From positions 1 to 64,000 of the forward strand of contig CALDHX010000011.1 of the NCBI GenBank assembly GCA_937901525.1: a DNA stretch of 64,000 nt, in the 5' to 3' direction. Shown piece after piece: positions 52,378-60,399 of this stretch. Both the position numbers and the translations under genes were made by a program. Source of the DNA: an uncultured Bacteroidales bacterium. GTDB taxonomy: Bacteria; Bacteroidota; Bacteroidia; Bacteroidales; P3. The notes beneath the pieces were generated by a model. The model saw only the letters and a list, made by a program, of their open reading frames with translations, was not told where the DNA came from and searched no databases. Each line of letters begins with the position of its first letter. Position 1 is the stretch's first letter.

Positions 52378-54151
52378 TTCTATCCATTTTAATCTTAGGT
52401 GTGGGCAGATTATATTTTTTAAAAATATTGTTTGCCCATATTTTATTTTCTGGCTTATACCAAAAGAAAACTCTATTTTGACATTTTTTTGCTTCGGGAT
52501 TTCTTTCCACAAAAACACGTTTAAGCGTCATAGGGTCATAACCTGTGTAATACATTTCAGTTGAAATAGTCATAGGAGTTGGAGTAAAATCTTGCACTTG
52601 TTCCAATTTATAACCCAATTCAGCAGTTTTCAATGCTAAGAGAGCCATATCTTTTAACGTACACACAGGGTGAGAAGAAATAAAATAAGGAATTAGCTGT
52701 TGATTCAACCCATACTTTGAATTTATCATTTCAAAGCGTTTTTTAATATCAACAAATTGATCAAAAGACATCTTTCGCATTGCCTTTAACACGTTTTCAC
52801 TACTATGTTCAGGAGCAACCTTCAATCTTCCTGAGACATGATAACGCACTAAGGTTTCAAAATACTCACTCTTATCGAATAAATCATATCGAACACCACT
52901 TCCGATGAACACCTTCTTTATATAAGGAAGCTCTCTCACCTTTTTATATAAATCCAACAAAGGCCTGTGATCGTTATTCATATTCTTACACAAAGAAGGA
53001 TAAAGACACGAAGCTCTTGTACACTTTTTACAAAGACTTTCGTCCTTTCCCTTCATCAAGTACATATTTGCAGACGGGCCTCCCAAGTCTGACAAATAAC
53101 CTTTAAAGTCTTTATCTTGCGAAATCTGCTTTATCTCTTGCATTATTGAAGCCTCAGATCTCGAAATAATTCTTTTACCTTGATGAGCTGCAATAGTACA
53201 AAAAGCACAACCACCAAAACACCCCCTATGTATATTTACAGAATACTTAATCATATCAAAAGCAGGGATAGGACCTCGTTTAACATACTTAGGGTGAGGC
53301 TTTCTTTCAAACGGCAATTGATAAATATTATCCAAATCAGCAGAAGAATAAGTTTGATCAAAAGGATTAACCACAACTTTTAATTTCTCCTTCTCATAGA
53401 CTTGAATTAACCTTTCAGCATTATATTTATTACTATTTTTCTCAAAAGTAGCAATATTTTCAGCTTGCTTTCTTTTATCCTTTAAACAATCTTCAAACGA
53501 ATGCAAATAACAATCTGCAACATCACTTGGTTTCACATCGCCCTTTTCAACATAAGCTATTTGAGCAATATCATTTAAATCCTCAATACTTTCTCCCTCG
53601 GAGAGCCTTCTACAAATCTTCTCACAGATTTTTTCTCCCATGCCATAAATCAATAAATCGGCTTTTGACTCTAAAAGAATAGAAGGGAAAAGTCTATCCT
53701 CCCAATAATCGTAATGAGCAAGTCTTCTCATAGAAGCCTCAATTCCCCCTATCAACACAGGAGTATCAGGATAAATTGACTTTAATATTTTAGAATACAC
53801 AACAGTTGCCCTATCAGGACGAAAACCCGATTGCCCACCAGGAGTATAAGCATCATCGTTTCTTTTACGTTTTGCAGCAGTATAATGATTCACCATAGAA
53901 TCCATTGATCCCGAACTAACCGCAAAACAAATTCTTGGCTTACCTAACTTTTTAAAATCTCTCAAATCATCTTTCCAATTTGGTTGAGCAAGAATAGCAA
54001 CTCTAAAACCACAAGCCTCCAAGTGTCTTGAAATAACTGCTGCACCAAAAGAAGGATGATCAATATAAGCATCGCCCGAAACAAATATTATATCGACACT
54101 ATCCCAACCGAGATTTTCAATTTCTTTTTTTGTAGTAGGTAAAAAAGCCAT
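52367..54151 (-). CDS. YgiQ family radical SAM protein
   Basis: 594 residues from ATG 54151 (MAFLPTTKKEIENLGW); a longer start at 54199 would read through the hutH terminator. N-terminal B12-binding-like domain with VSGDAYIDHPSFGAAVI; radical-SAM motif CxxxCxxC in RGCFGGCAFCTI; further VAPEHSSENVL, PYFISSHPVC and EQVQDFTPTP. The YgiQ reaction is unknown. C-terminal Cys cluster CKKCTRASCLYPSLCKN is in the middle (about 368), as in the family. Monocistronic. Confidence 0.9.
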   Translation of the reverse strand: MAFLPTTKKEIENLGWDSVDIIFVSGDAYIDHPSFGAAVISRHLEACGFRVAILAQPNWKDDLRDFKKLGKPRICFAVSSGSMDSMVNHYTAAKRKRNDDAYTPGGQSGFRPDRATVVYSKILKSIYPDTPVLIGGIEASMRRLAHYDYWEDRLFPSILLESKADLLIYGMGEKICEKICRRLSEGESIEDLNDIAQIAYVEKGDVKPSDVADCYLHSFEDCLKDKRKQAENIATFEKNSNKYNAERLIQVYEKEKLKVVVNPFDQTYSSADLDNIYQLPFERKPHPKYVKRGPIPAFDMIKYSVNIHRGCFGGCAFCTIAAHQGKRIISRSEASIMQEIKQISQDKDFKGYLSDLGGPSANMYLMKGKDESLCKKCTRASCLYPSLCKNMNNDHRPLLDLYKKVRELPYIKKVFIGSGVRYDLFDKSEYFETLVRYHVSGRLKVAPEHSSENVLKAMRKMSFDQFVDIKKRFEMINSKYGLNQQLIPYFISSHPVCTLKDMALLALKTAELGYKLEQVQDFTPTPMTISTEMYYTGYDPMTLKRVFVERNPEAKKCQNRVFFWYKPENKIWANNIFKKYNLPTPKIKMDRIKR

Positions 54152-54159
54152 AAGAAAAA

Positions 54160-54197
54160 AAAGATTTTGGCTTTCAAATAACCTGAAAGCCAAAATC
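54160..54197 (-). terminator. Terminator after hutH
   Basis: GATTTTGGCTTTC and GAAAGCCAAAATC, 13-bp perfect stem, then a run of eight T on the minus strand. Confidence 0.88.
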
Positions 54198-54207
54198 AAT
54201 ATTTAAA

Positions 54208-55701
54208 TTATTGTTGATCTCTTAAAAAGTCTATACTCTTATGTATCAATTCATACATTACAACATCGTCTTGAACAAAGGCAACCTTTTCTCTGTATGA
54301 TTTTACGAAGTCTTCAATACACTTAGAAGAAGAAAGACCTGTTTGTTGTTTACGGAAATCAAATGCTTGTGCTGCATTGAAAAGCTCTATTGCTAAAACT
54401 CTTTCAGTATTGTTTACAACACGATAAAGTTTTGTAGCAGCATTTGAGCCAAATGAAACATGATCTTCTTGACCTTGCGAAGAATCTATTGTATCAACAG
54501 AAGCAGGAGTACACAATTGTTTAGATTGACTAACAACAGATGCAGCTGCATACTGAGGAATCATAAATCCTGAATTTAAGCCAGGTTTTGCAACTAAGAA
54601 TGAAGGTAAATCTCTCTTAGCACCGATTAATTGATAAGTTCTTCTTTCAGAAATAGAACCCAATTCAGCAACAGCTATTGCCAAATAGTCAAGGTTGATA
54701 GCAAGAGGTTGTCCGTGGAAATTACCAGCAGAAATAACCATATCCAAATCAGGGAATACAGTTGGATTATCAGTTGCAGAGTTAATTTCAGTTGTAATCA
54801 CGCTTGCAACATGAGCAATTGCATCTTTACTTGCGCCATGCACTTGTGGCACACAACGGAATGAATAAGGATCTTGAACATGTTTCTTAGGTTGAGCAAT
54901 AATTTGGCTACCTTCCAACATTTCTCTTACTCTTCTTGCAGTTTCTATTTGACCAGCATGAGGTCTTACTTGATGTACAGGGTCAAAGAAAGGTTCAATT
55001 CTTCCATCGAATCCTTCCAAAGAAACAACCATAATCTTATCAGCTAAATCTGAAAGTTTTTGAGCTTTAATTACACACCAAACAGCAAAAGAACTCATAA
55101 ATTGAGTACCATTTAATAAAGCCAAACCTTCTTTTGATTGAAGTTCTATTGGTTGCCAATTAAACTCTTTATTTAATTCTTCTCCACTTATGCGTCTTCC
55201 TTTATAATCTACTTGACCCAATCCCAACAAAGGCAAACACATGTGAGCCAAAGGAGCCAAGTCGCCACTTGCACCCAAAGAACCTTGTTGATAAACAACA
55301 GGAAGAATATCATTATTAAAGAATGCAATCAATCTTTCAACAGTTTGAAGTTGCACACCTGAGTTTCCGTAAGACAAAGATTGGATTTTATTCAAAAGCA
55401 TTATCTTAACAATTTCCGCAGGCACTTCTTCTCCAACTCCACAAGCATGACTCATCACCAAATTCTTTTGAAGTTGAGAAAGTTCTTCCTTAGAAATAGA
55501 AATATTACATAAAGAACCAAAACCAGTAGTAACACCATAGATAGGTTCTTTTTGAGTTTTCATCTTATTATCAAGATATTCTCTACACTTTACGATTCTC
55601 TCTCTACTTTCTTGCGAAAGTTCCAATGTCATACCCTCTTTTAAGATTTTATCCACTTGACCAAGAGTCAATAATTCAGGGCTTATTTTATGTACTGCCA
55701 T
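54208..55701 (-). CDS. hutH: Histidine ammonia-lyase
   Basis: 497 residues. MIO-forming Ala-Ser-Gly at 144-146 in GSLGASGDLAPLAHM; YGVTTGFGSL near the start; QDPYSFRCVPQVHGA; and SQGQEDHVSFG. Turns L-histidine into urocanate and ammonia. The rest of the hut pathway is not in this window. It stands alone with its own promoter and terminator. A tyrosine/phenylalanine specificity is possible in the family but the residues seen fit histidine. Confidence 0.88.
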   Translation of the reverse strand: MAVHKISPELLTLGQVDKILKEGMTLELSQESRERIVKCREYLDNKMKTQKEPIYGVTTGFGSLCNISISKEELSQLQKNLVMSHACGVGEEVPAEIVKIMLLNKIQSLSYGNSGVQLQTVERLIAFFNNDILPVVYQQGSLGASGDLAPLAHMCLPLLGLGQVDYKGRRISGEELNKEFNWQPIELQSKEGLALLNGTQFMSSFAVWCVIKAQKLSDLADKIMVVSLEGFDGRIEPFFDPVHQVRPHAGQIETARRVREMLEGSQIIAQPKKHVQDPYSFRCVPQVHGASKDAIAHVASVITTEINSATDNPTVFPDLDMVISAGNFHGQPLAINLDYLAIAVAELGSISERRTYQLIGAKRDLPSFLVAKPGLNSGFMIPQYAAASVVSQSKQLCTPASVDTIDSSQGQEDHVSFGSNAATKLYRVVNNTERVLAIELFNAAQAFDFRKQQTGLSSSKCIEDFVKSYREKVAFVQDDVVMYELIHKSIDFLRDQQ

Positions 55702-55735
55702 TATTGTATTTATTTTTTATTTATAATTCAACTTG

Positions 55736-55743
55736 CAAAGTTA
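55736..55743 (-). promoter_or_regulatory. -7 element TAACTTTG of hutH
   Basis: Exact minus-strand match 34 bp upstream of the hutH ATG, in the gap after ruvB. Confidence 0.5.
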
Positions 55744-55756
55744 CTATTTTTCCTTC

Positions 55757-56782
55757 TTAAAACAATTCTCCTTGATTATTTTTTGCATTAAATCGTCCAA
55801 GATGCTGATAAGCCAAAGCCGTTGCTTCTCTTCCGCGAGCCGTTCTTTGCAAAAATCCCTCTTGAATAAGAAAAGGTTCATACACCTCTTCAATCGTTCC
55901 TGCATCTTCACCCACGGCGGTTGCAATTGTAGTAATTCCCACAGGGCCACCCTTAAACTTATCAATTATACAAGAAAGAATACGATTATCCATTTCGTCC
56001 AATCCATTCTTATCCACATTCAAAGCCTCCAAAGCAATATTTGCCACCTGCATATCTATCACTCCATTTGATTTTATTTGAGCAAAATCCCTCACTCTTC
56101 TAAGCAAAAGATTAGCAATACGAGGAGTGCCACGACTTCGGCGAGAAATCTCCATTGCAGCCTCCTCATGAATAGGGGTTTGCAATATATTACTTGAACG
56201 TTTAATGATTCCTGCAAGGGTTTTATGATCATAATACTGCAAACGACAAGTAATACCAAACCTCGAACGCAAAGGAGCCGTCAAAAGTCCCGAACGAGTA
56301 GTTGCACCAATAAGAGTAAAAGGAGCCAAACCTATTTGCACACTTCTCGCATTAGGTCCGCTCTCTATCATTATATCAATTTTATAATCCTCCATTGCAG
56401 AATAGAGATATTCCTCAACAACAGGCGAAAGACGATGTATTTCATCAATAAAAAGAACATCATTTTCCTCCAAATTAGTTAAAATACCTGCAAGCTCACC
56501 AGGCTTATCCAAAACAGGGCCAGAAGTCATCTTCACATTAACGCCCAATTCATTAGCAATGATATAACTAAGAGTAGTTTTTCCAAGCCCAGGAGGTCCA
56601 TGCAACAAGACATGATCCAACGCTTCACCCCTTTCCTTTGCAGCCTGAACAAAAATCTTTAAATTTTCCTTCACCTGCTCCTGTCCTGCAAAACCATCAA
56701 AAGCCGAAGGACGAAGAGCCTTTTCATAATCACTCTCACTTTTTGTCAAACGCTCCTTCTCCGGATTCAAATTATTGTTCAT
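55757..56782 (-). CDS. ruvB: Holliday junction helicase RuvB
   Basis: 341 residues from ATG 56782 (MNNNLNPEKERL); a longer start at 56884 lies upstream of the -7 element. LRPSAFDGFAGQEQVKENL, Walker A GPPGLGKTT at 62-70, Walker B LFIDEIHRL, sensor/Arg finger ATTRSGLLTAPLRSRFG, and a winged-helix C-terminus with GPVGITTIATAVGED and EPFLIQEGFLQRTARGR. Drives branch migration with RuvA. Stand-alone. Confidence 0.96.
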   Translation of the reverse strand: MNNNLNPEKERLTKSESDYEKALRPSAFDGFAGQEQVKENLKIFVQAAKERGEALDHVLLHGPPGLGKTTLSYIIANELGVNVKMTSGPVLDKPGELAGILTNLEENDVLFIDEIHRLSPVVEEYLYSAMEDYKIDIMIESGPNARSVQIGLAPFTLIGATTRSGLLTAPLRSRFGITCRLQYYDHKTLAGIIKRSSNILQTPIHEEAAMEISRRSRGTPRIANLLLRRVRDFAQIKSNGVIDMQVANIALEALNVDKNGLDEMDNRILSCIIDKFKGGPVGITTIATAVGEDAGTIEEVYEPFLIQEGFLQRTARGREATALAYQHLGRFNAKNNQGELF

Positions 56783-56829
56783 TTCTATTATTTTTTCACA
56801 AAAAAAATTATTTCTTTGAAATATTTTGT

Positions 56830-56837
56830 TATATTTG
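56830..56837 (+). promoter_or_regulatory. -7 element TATATTTG towards uspA
   Basis: Exact plus-strand match 80 bp upstream of the ATG at 56918. It overlaps in its direction the ruvB promoter region: the two start points would face each other. Confidence 0.45.
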
Positions 56838-56862
56838 CACAAAATTGCGAATCTTTCCTTTG

Positions 56863-56870
56863 CAAAGGTA
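56863..56870 (-). promoter_or_regulatory. -7 element TACCTTTG of ruvB
   Basis: Exact minus-strand match 80 bp upstream of ATG 56782. Confidence 0.5.
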
Positions 56871-56917
56871 GTAATTTTTGTCAATTATAGAGATATTAAC
56901 CATTAAATAATAATTTT

Positions 56918-57736
56918 ATGGATACAATCGTAGTAGGAATAGACTTTTCCAAATCTTCATTAACAGCAATGAAAGTAAGTATTGACGTAGCTGCAAGAGC
57001 AGAAGCCGATTTACATATAGTTTGGGTAGAAACCGTTGAAATGGAATACACAAAAGCCGAAGAAAAACTAAAAGAATACGTAAACAAAGCAAAAGAAAAA
57101 CTAACAGAAAGCGAAGTTTACTATCACATTCTACCAAAAGGCAAAGTATATTCATCACTCAACAAAGCCATAAAAGAATTTGACGCCGATTTATTAATAA
57201 TAGGCACACACGGCAACAGCGGTTATGACGAAAAATTCGCAGGAGCCAACACCTACAAGACAATAACCGAATCACATTGTCCTGTTTTAACAATCAGAGA
57301 AGACTTCCACACCGACAAAGACTTAGAAGTACTAATCATGCCAATAGACTTCACAAAAGACACCCGTCAAAAAGTTCCTTGGACAATAGAATTTGCAAAA
57401 ATGTTCCCTAACTCCGAAATCTATGTCTTAGGAATCTATTCAAGCACAAGCAAATCCATTCGCAACATAGTAGACAAATACGTTACAAGCGTAGAAAACC
57501 TACTAAAATCAAAGAATATGCGATATAGAATCGACTTCATTGAGGCAGAAAACACAACTCTTTCCACAATAGAATACGCAACAAAACACAACGCCGACCT
57601 AATTGTGATAATGAGTGAACAAGAAAAAACACTAAGCAACATATTCCTCGGACCATACGCACAACAAATGATAAACAACTCACACATACCCGTATTAACC
57701 TGTTCAGTACGCCAACTTTATAACGAATCAAGATAA
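56918..57736 (+). CDS. Universal stress protein, two Usp domains
   Basis: 272 residues with two tandem UspA folds. The first (1-140) has VVGIDFSKSSLTAMKVSID and LLIIGTHGNSGYDEKFAGAN, keeping a G-2x-G-9x-G-S/T-like ATP loop only in part; the second (about 147-270) has IMPIDFTKDTRQKVPWTIE and LIVIMSEQEKTLSNIFLGPY. Cytoplasmic stress protein; the ligand is unclear. SPOR-like gene follows 8 bp downstream. Confidence 0.88.
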   Translation: MDTIVVGIDFSKSSLTAMKVSIDVAARAEADLHIVWVETVEMEYTKAEEKLKEYVNKAKEKLTESEVYYHILPKGKVYSSLNKAIKEFDADLLIIGTHGNSGYDEKFAGANTYKTITESHCPVLTIREDFHTDKDLEVLIMPIDFTKDTRQKVPWTIEFAKMFPNSEIYVLGIYSSTSKSIRNIVDKYVTSVENLLKSKNMRYRIDFIEAENTTLSTIEYATKHNADLIVIMSEQEKTLSNIFLGPYAQQMINNSHIPVLTCSVRQLYNESR

Positions 57737-57744
57737 AAAAAGCC

Positions 57745-58212
57745 ATGAAACCAAGACAAATTTTATTAACAAGCACACTCTTTATAGCATTTAGCTTTTT
57801 ACTATCTCTACAAAGCCAATCGCAAGTAAAGGTAATAGCAGACGGACGCCTACAAACAATCTTAGAACGACACATAGAATACAACGAAATGTCGAGAACC
57901 CTACAAGGATACAGAATAAAAGTAAACTCCTTCACCGGAACAAACGCCAAAGCCAAAGCCTTTGCACTAAAAGACGAGCTAATGGACATCTATCCTAACA
58001 CAAGAGCCTATGTAAGCTTTGACGAACCAAACTTCATAGTAAAATGTGGCGACTTCATAACACGCTTAGAAGCCTACAACCTATTTAAGCAAATAAAACC
58101 ACAAATAAGCTCAGCAATAATAATAAAAGATTGGATAAACAACCCAATAATCTTAGAATCGGAAATAGAACAACAAGAATATTTTGAAGAAAACTTAGAA
58201 ACAGATTTTTAA
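57745..58212 (+). CDS. Exported SPOR-like domain protein
   Basis: 155 residues. Signal peptide or anchor (residues 7-28, SQSQ end), then a segment resembling SPOR: YRIKVNSFTGTNAKAKAFAL, NFIVKCGDFITRLEAYNLF and a final SSAIIIKDWI. SPOR domains bind denuded peptidoglycan at the septum. Acidic tail. Between uspA and an M20 peptidase in a probable operon (8 and 29 bp gaps). Confidence 0.72.
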   Translation: MKPRQILLTSTLFIAFSFLLSLQSQSQVKVIADGRLQTILERHIEYNEMSRTLQGYRIKVNSFTGTNAKAKAFALKDELMDIYPNTRAYVSFDEPNFIVKCGDFITRLEAYNLFKQIKPQISSAIIIKDWINNPIILESEIEQQEYFEENLETDF

Positions 58213-58241
58213 AAACAAAACAAAAAATAAAACAAATAGTC

Positions 58242-59609
58242 ATGGATATAAAGAACTACATTGAACAAAACAAAGACAGATTTTTAGAAGAATTATTCTC
58301 TTTAATTCGCATTCCATCAATCTCTTCAATAGAAGCACACAAACCAGATATGATTCGTTGTGCAGAAAGATGGAAAGAACTAATCCTTGAAGCAGGAGCA
58401 GACAAATGCGAAATAATGCCAACACAAGGCAACCCTGTTGTTTATGCAGAAAAAATAATTGACGCATCAAAACCAACAATCCTTATCTACGGACACTACG
58501 ATGTAATGCCAATCGACCCAGCAAACGAATGGCGTACAGATCCATTTGAACCAGTAGTAAAAGATGGCTTCATTTGGGCAAGAGGAGCCGATGATGACAA
58601 AGGACAAGCCTTCATGCACGCAAAAGCATTTGAATATCTTGTAAGAACAAACCAACTTCCTTGCAACGTTAAGTTTATGCTTGAAGGAGAAGAAGAAATA
58701 GGCTCAGTTAGTCTTTACGACTTCTGCAAAGAAAACAAAGAACTATTAAAAGCAGACGTAATTTTAGTATCAGACACATCAATGATAGCAGCCGACACTC
58801 CTTCAATCACAACAGGACTTAGAGGCTTAGGCTATGTAGAAGTAAAAGTAACAGGACCAAATCGCGACCTTCACTCAGGACTTTACGGAGGAGCAGTTGC
58901 AAACCCTATCAACATACTTTGTCAAATGATTGCAAAACTTACAGATGAAAACAATCACATCACCGTTCCGGGCTTTTACGACAAAGTATTAGTAGCCTCA
59001 CAAGAAGAAAGAGACCTAATGGCACAAGCACCTTTCAATGAAGAAGAATATAAAAAAGCAATAGACATAAAAGCCCTTCACGGCGAAAAAGGATACAGCA
59101 CAATAGAACGCGTAGGCATTAGACCAAGCCTTGATTGTTGCGGAATTTGGGGAGGATACACAGGAGAAGGAGCAAAAACCGTTATTCCTTCAACTGCACA
59201 CGCAAAAATCTCATTCCGTCTTGTACCAGACCAAGATTTTGAAGTCGTAACAGAACAATTTGCAGAATATTTCAAAACTCTTGCACCAGAATCAGTAAAA
59301 GTAGAAGTTACTCCATTACACGGAGGCTATGCTTACGTATCGCCAATCGATATGCCAGCCTACAAAGCAGCCGAAAAAGCATATCAAACAACATACGGCA
59401 AACGCCCAATCCCAACACGCAGCGGCGGAAGTATTCCAATCATCGCAGGATTTGAAAAAATCTTAGGAATAAAATCTATTTTAATGGGATTTGGCTTAGG
59501 AGCAGACGCAATTCACTCACCAAACGAAAACTATCCGTTAGAACAATTCTTCAAAGGAATAGAAACAATACCTTATTTCTACAAAGAATTTGCTGAATTG
59601 ATGAAATAA
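58242..59609 (+). CDS. M20 family metallopeptidase (dipeptidase)
   Basis: 455 residues. Zinc ligands in GHYDVMP (84-90), WARGADDDKGQ (113-122), catalytic Glu in EGEEEIGS near 150, SDTSMIA, and a terminal His in DAIHSPNENYP. Dimerisation lid DLHSGLYGG in the middle. Similar to CNDP/PepV-type dipeptidases; cleaves dipeptides in the cytoplasm. Third gene of the uspA group; strong terminator follows. Confidence 0.9.
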   Translation: MDIKNYIEQNKDRFLEELFSLIRIPSISSIEAHKPDMIRCAERWKELILEAGADKCEIMPTQGNPVVYAEKIIDASKPTILIYGHYDVMPIDPANEWRTDPFEPVVKDGFIWARGADDDKGQAFMHAKAFEYLVRTNQLPCNVKFMLEGEEEIGSVSLYDFCKENKELLKADVILVSDTSMIAADTPSITTGLRGLGYVEVKVTGPNRDLHSGLYGGAVANPINILCQMIAKLTDENNHITVPGFYDKVLVASQEERDLMAQAPFNEEEYKKAIDIKALHGEKGYSTIERVGIRPSLDCCGIWGGYTGEGAKTVIPSTAHAKISFRLVPDQDFEVVTEQFAEYFKTLAPESVKVEVTPLHGGYAYVSPIDMPAYKAAEKAYQTTYGKRPIPTRSGGSIPIIAGFEKILGIKSILMGFGLGADAIHSPNENYPLEQFFKGIETIPYFYKEFAELMK

Positions 59610-59634
59610 AGATTAAAAAAACCAATAAAAAATT

Positions 59635-59673
59635 TCCCAAACGTCAAAAGAAACGATGTTTGGGATTTTTTTT
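59635..59673 (+). terminator. Terminator after the M20 peptidase
   Basis: CCCAAACGTC and GATGTTTGGG form a 10-bp stem (one G-U) with a T run on the plus strand. Confidence 0.82.
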
Positions 59674-59705
59674 GTGAACTTGGTAAAAAACCAAGAAAAA
59701 AAAAG

Positions 59706-59773
59706 CAAAGAAAAATTCAAAAAAATCAAAGAAAAAAAAGAAAAAAGTAAAGAAAAAATTAAAAAAATCTTTG
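59706..59773. repeat. 21-bp phased CTTTG array, locus H (four boxes)
   Basis: CAAAG at 59706 and 59727, TAAAG at 59748, CTTTG at 59769, all 21 bp apart. Read on the minus strand the second box is CTTTA, as in loci A and B. Confidence 0.78.
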
Positions 59774-59802
59774 TTTTTTTTCTCTAAAACGTAAAGAAAA
59801 AA

Positions 59803-59887
59803 AATACCCTCCTATGGTAATGCCATTACCACAAAGGGGTAATCCTATTACCACAAAGGGGTAATGCTTCTACCACAAAGAGGTAAT
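59803..59887. repeat. Four 22-bp repeats of an ATTACC...GGTAAT palindrome
   Basis: Units begin at 59803, 59825, 59847 and 59869, exactly 22 bp apart. The middle two are identical 19-mers (ATTACCACAAAGGGGTAAT); the first and last are diverged. ATTACC and GGTAAT are inverted repeats, so each unit is a possible two-fold protein site or small hairpin. It follows the CTTTG array directly. Confidence 0.82.
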
Positions 59888-59900
59888 TAAATAAAGCAAA

Positions 59901-59936
59901 GAAAAAAAAAGTGCAAATCCTAAAAAGAATTTGCAC
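59901..59936 (-). terminator. Terminator after the 113-residue exported protein
   Basis: GTGCAAAT and ATTTGCAC close a hairpin followed on the minus strand by nine T. Confidence 0.78.
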
Positions 59937-59977
59937 AACATAATTTTAAACATTACAACTTATGAAAAAGTTTTCAT

Positions 59978-60319
59978 TTATTGTCTTTTCTTTGTATTTC
60001 TATAAACAGTGCCACCAACAGCAACACTACCTAATCCCAAAAGCAACAATGTCGCAGGAGCAAGAGGAGTATCTCCTACCGATTGACGAGTTTCTCCGCT
60101 AGAAGGTTCTATACTTCTAATTAATATATGTGCATTGCGAGCCTCTTCATTAGTCATACGTCCTCCTCTCCAATTATCACTTATTGTTGGAGGCATTTGT
60201 GCTTGAAGAGAACTTGCGAACATTAATAAACAAAGTGCTAAAACTATTTTTTTTATACTGTATTTTTTTCTTACGGTTTGCAAAGGTACAAATTTTTTCT
60301 TTACAAAAAATTTTTTCAT
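59978..60319 (-). CDS. Small exported protein with C-terminal hydrophobic/basic sorting-like tail
   Basis: 113 residues from ATG 60319. The N-terminus is long and basic; a classic signal peptide (KKIVLALCLLMFASSLQAQ) begins only at residue 23. The mature part is about 45 residues, then SVGDTPLAPATLLLLGLGSV and a basic end YRNTKKRQ. This is a Pro-containing motif, hydrophobic stretch and Lys/Arg tail, resembling the three-part PID-CTERM/PEP-CTERM style signals. No matching sortase or exosortase is in the window. A -7 element TACCTTTG sits inside the reading frame at 60291-60298, so the real start may be an ATA at 60256 that gives the signal peptide exactly. Confidence 0.6.
   Translation of the reverse strand: MKKFFVKKKFVPLQTVRKKYSIKKIVLALCLLMFASSLQAQMPPTISDNWRGGRMTNEEARNAHILIRSIEPSSGETRQSVGDTPLAPATLLLLGLGSVAVGGTVYRNTKKRQ
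60291..60298 (-). promoter_or_regulatory. -7 element TACCTTTG inside the 5' end of the small exported gene
   Basis: Exact minus-strand match; transcription would begin near 60284, downstream of the only upstream ATG (60319). Confidence 0.4.
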
Positions 60320-60336
60320 TGTTTTTTTTAATATTT

Positions 60337-60367
60337 TTTGTCAAGCTATTTTTTTTTGATAATTTTG
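60337..60367 (+). promoter_or_regulatory. Full Bacteroidota promoter, TTTG-N19-TAATTTTG
   Basis: -33 TTTG at 60337-60340 and -7 TAATTTTG at 60360-60367 with 19 bp between, the best complete promoter in the window; 32 bp before the ATG at 60400. Confidence 0.7.
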
Positions 60368-60399
60368 CAGATTGGTAAAAAATTAAAAACACAAATAAT

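Larger units (their letters stand above)
59610..59977. other. 368-bp intergenic region with two repeat arrays
   Basis: Holds, in order, a terminator, CTTTG array locus H (59706-59773, with a loose fifth TAAAG at 59792), four 22-bp ATTACC repeats (59803-59887), a single CAAAG at 59897, and a terminator for the next gene. No coding sequence seen. Confidence 0.75.

Noticed and set aside
54152..54199. Longer YgiQ start at 54199
   Set aside because: This stretch is the hutH terminator hairpin; the family start is MAFLPTTKKE at 54151.
56783..56884. Longer RuvB start at 56884
   Set aside because: It would lie upstream of the ruvB -7 element and adds 34 residues not found in RuvB.
59803..59887. CRISPR array or plain terminator
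   Set aside because: Units abut at 22 bp without spacers; flanking genes already have their own terminators and there is no T run after the units.
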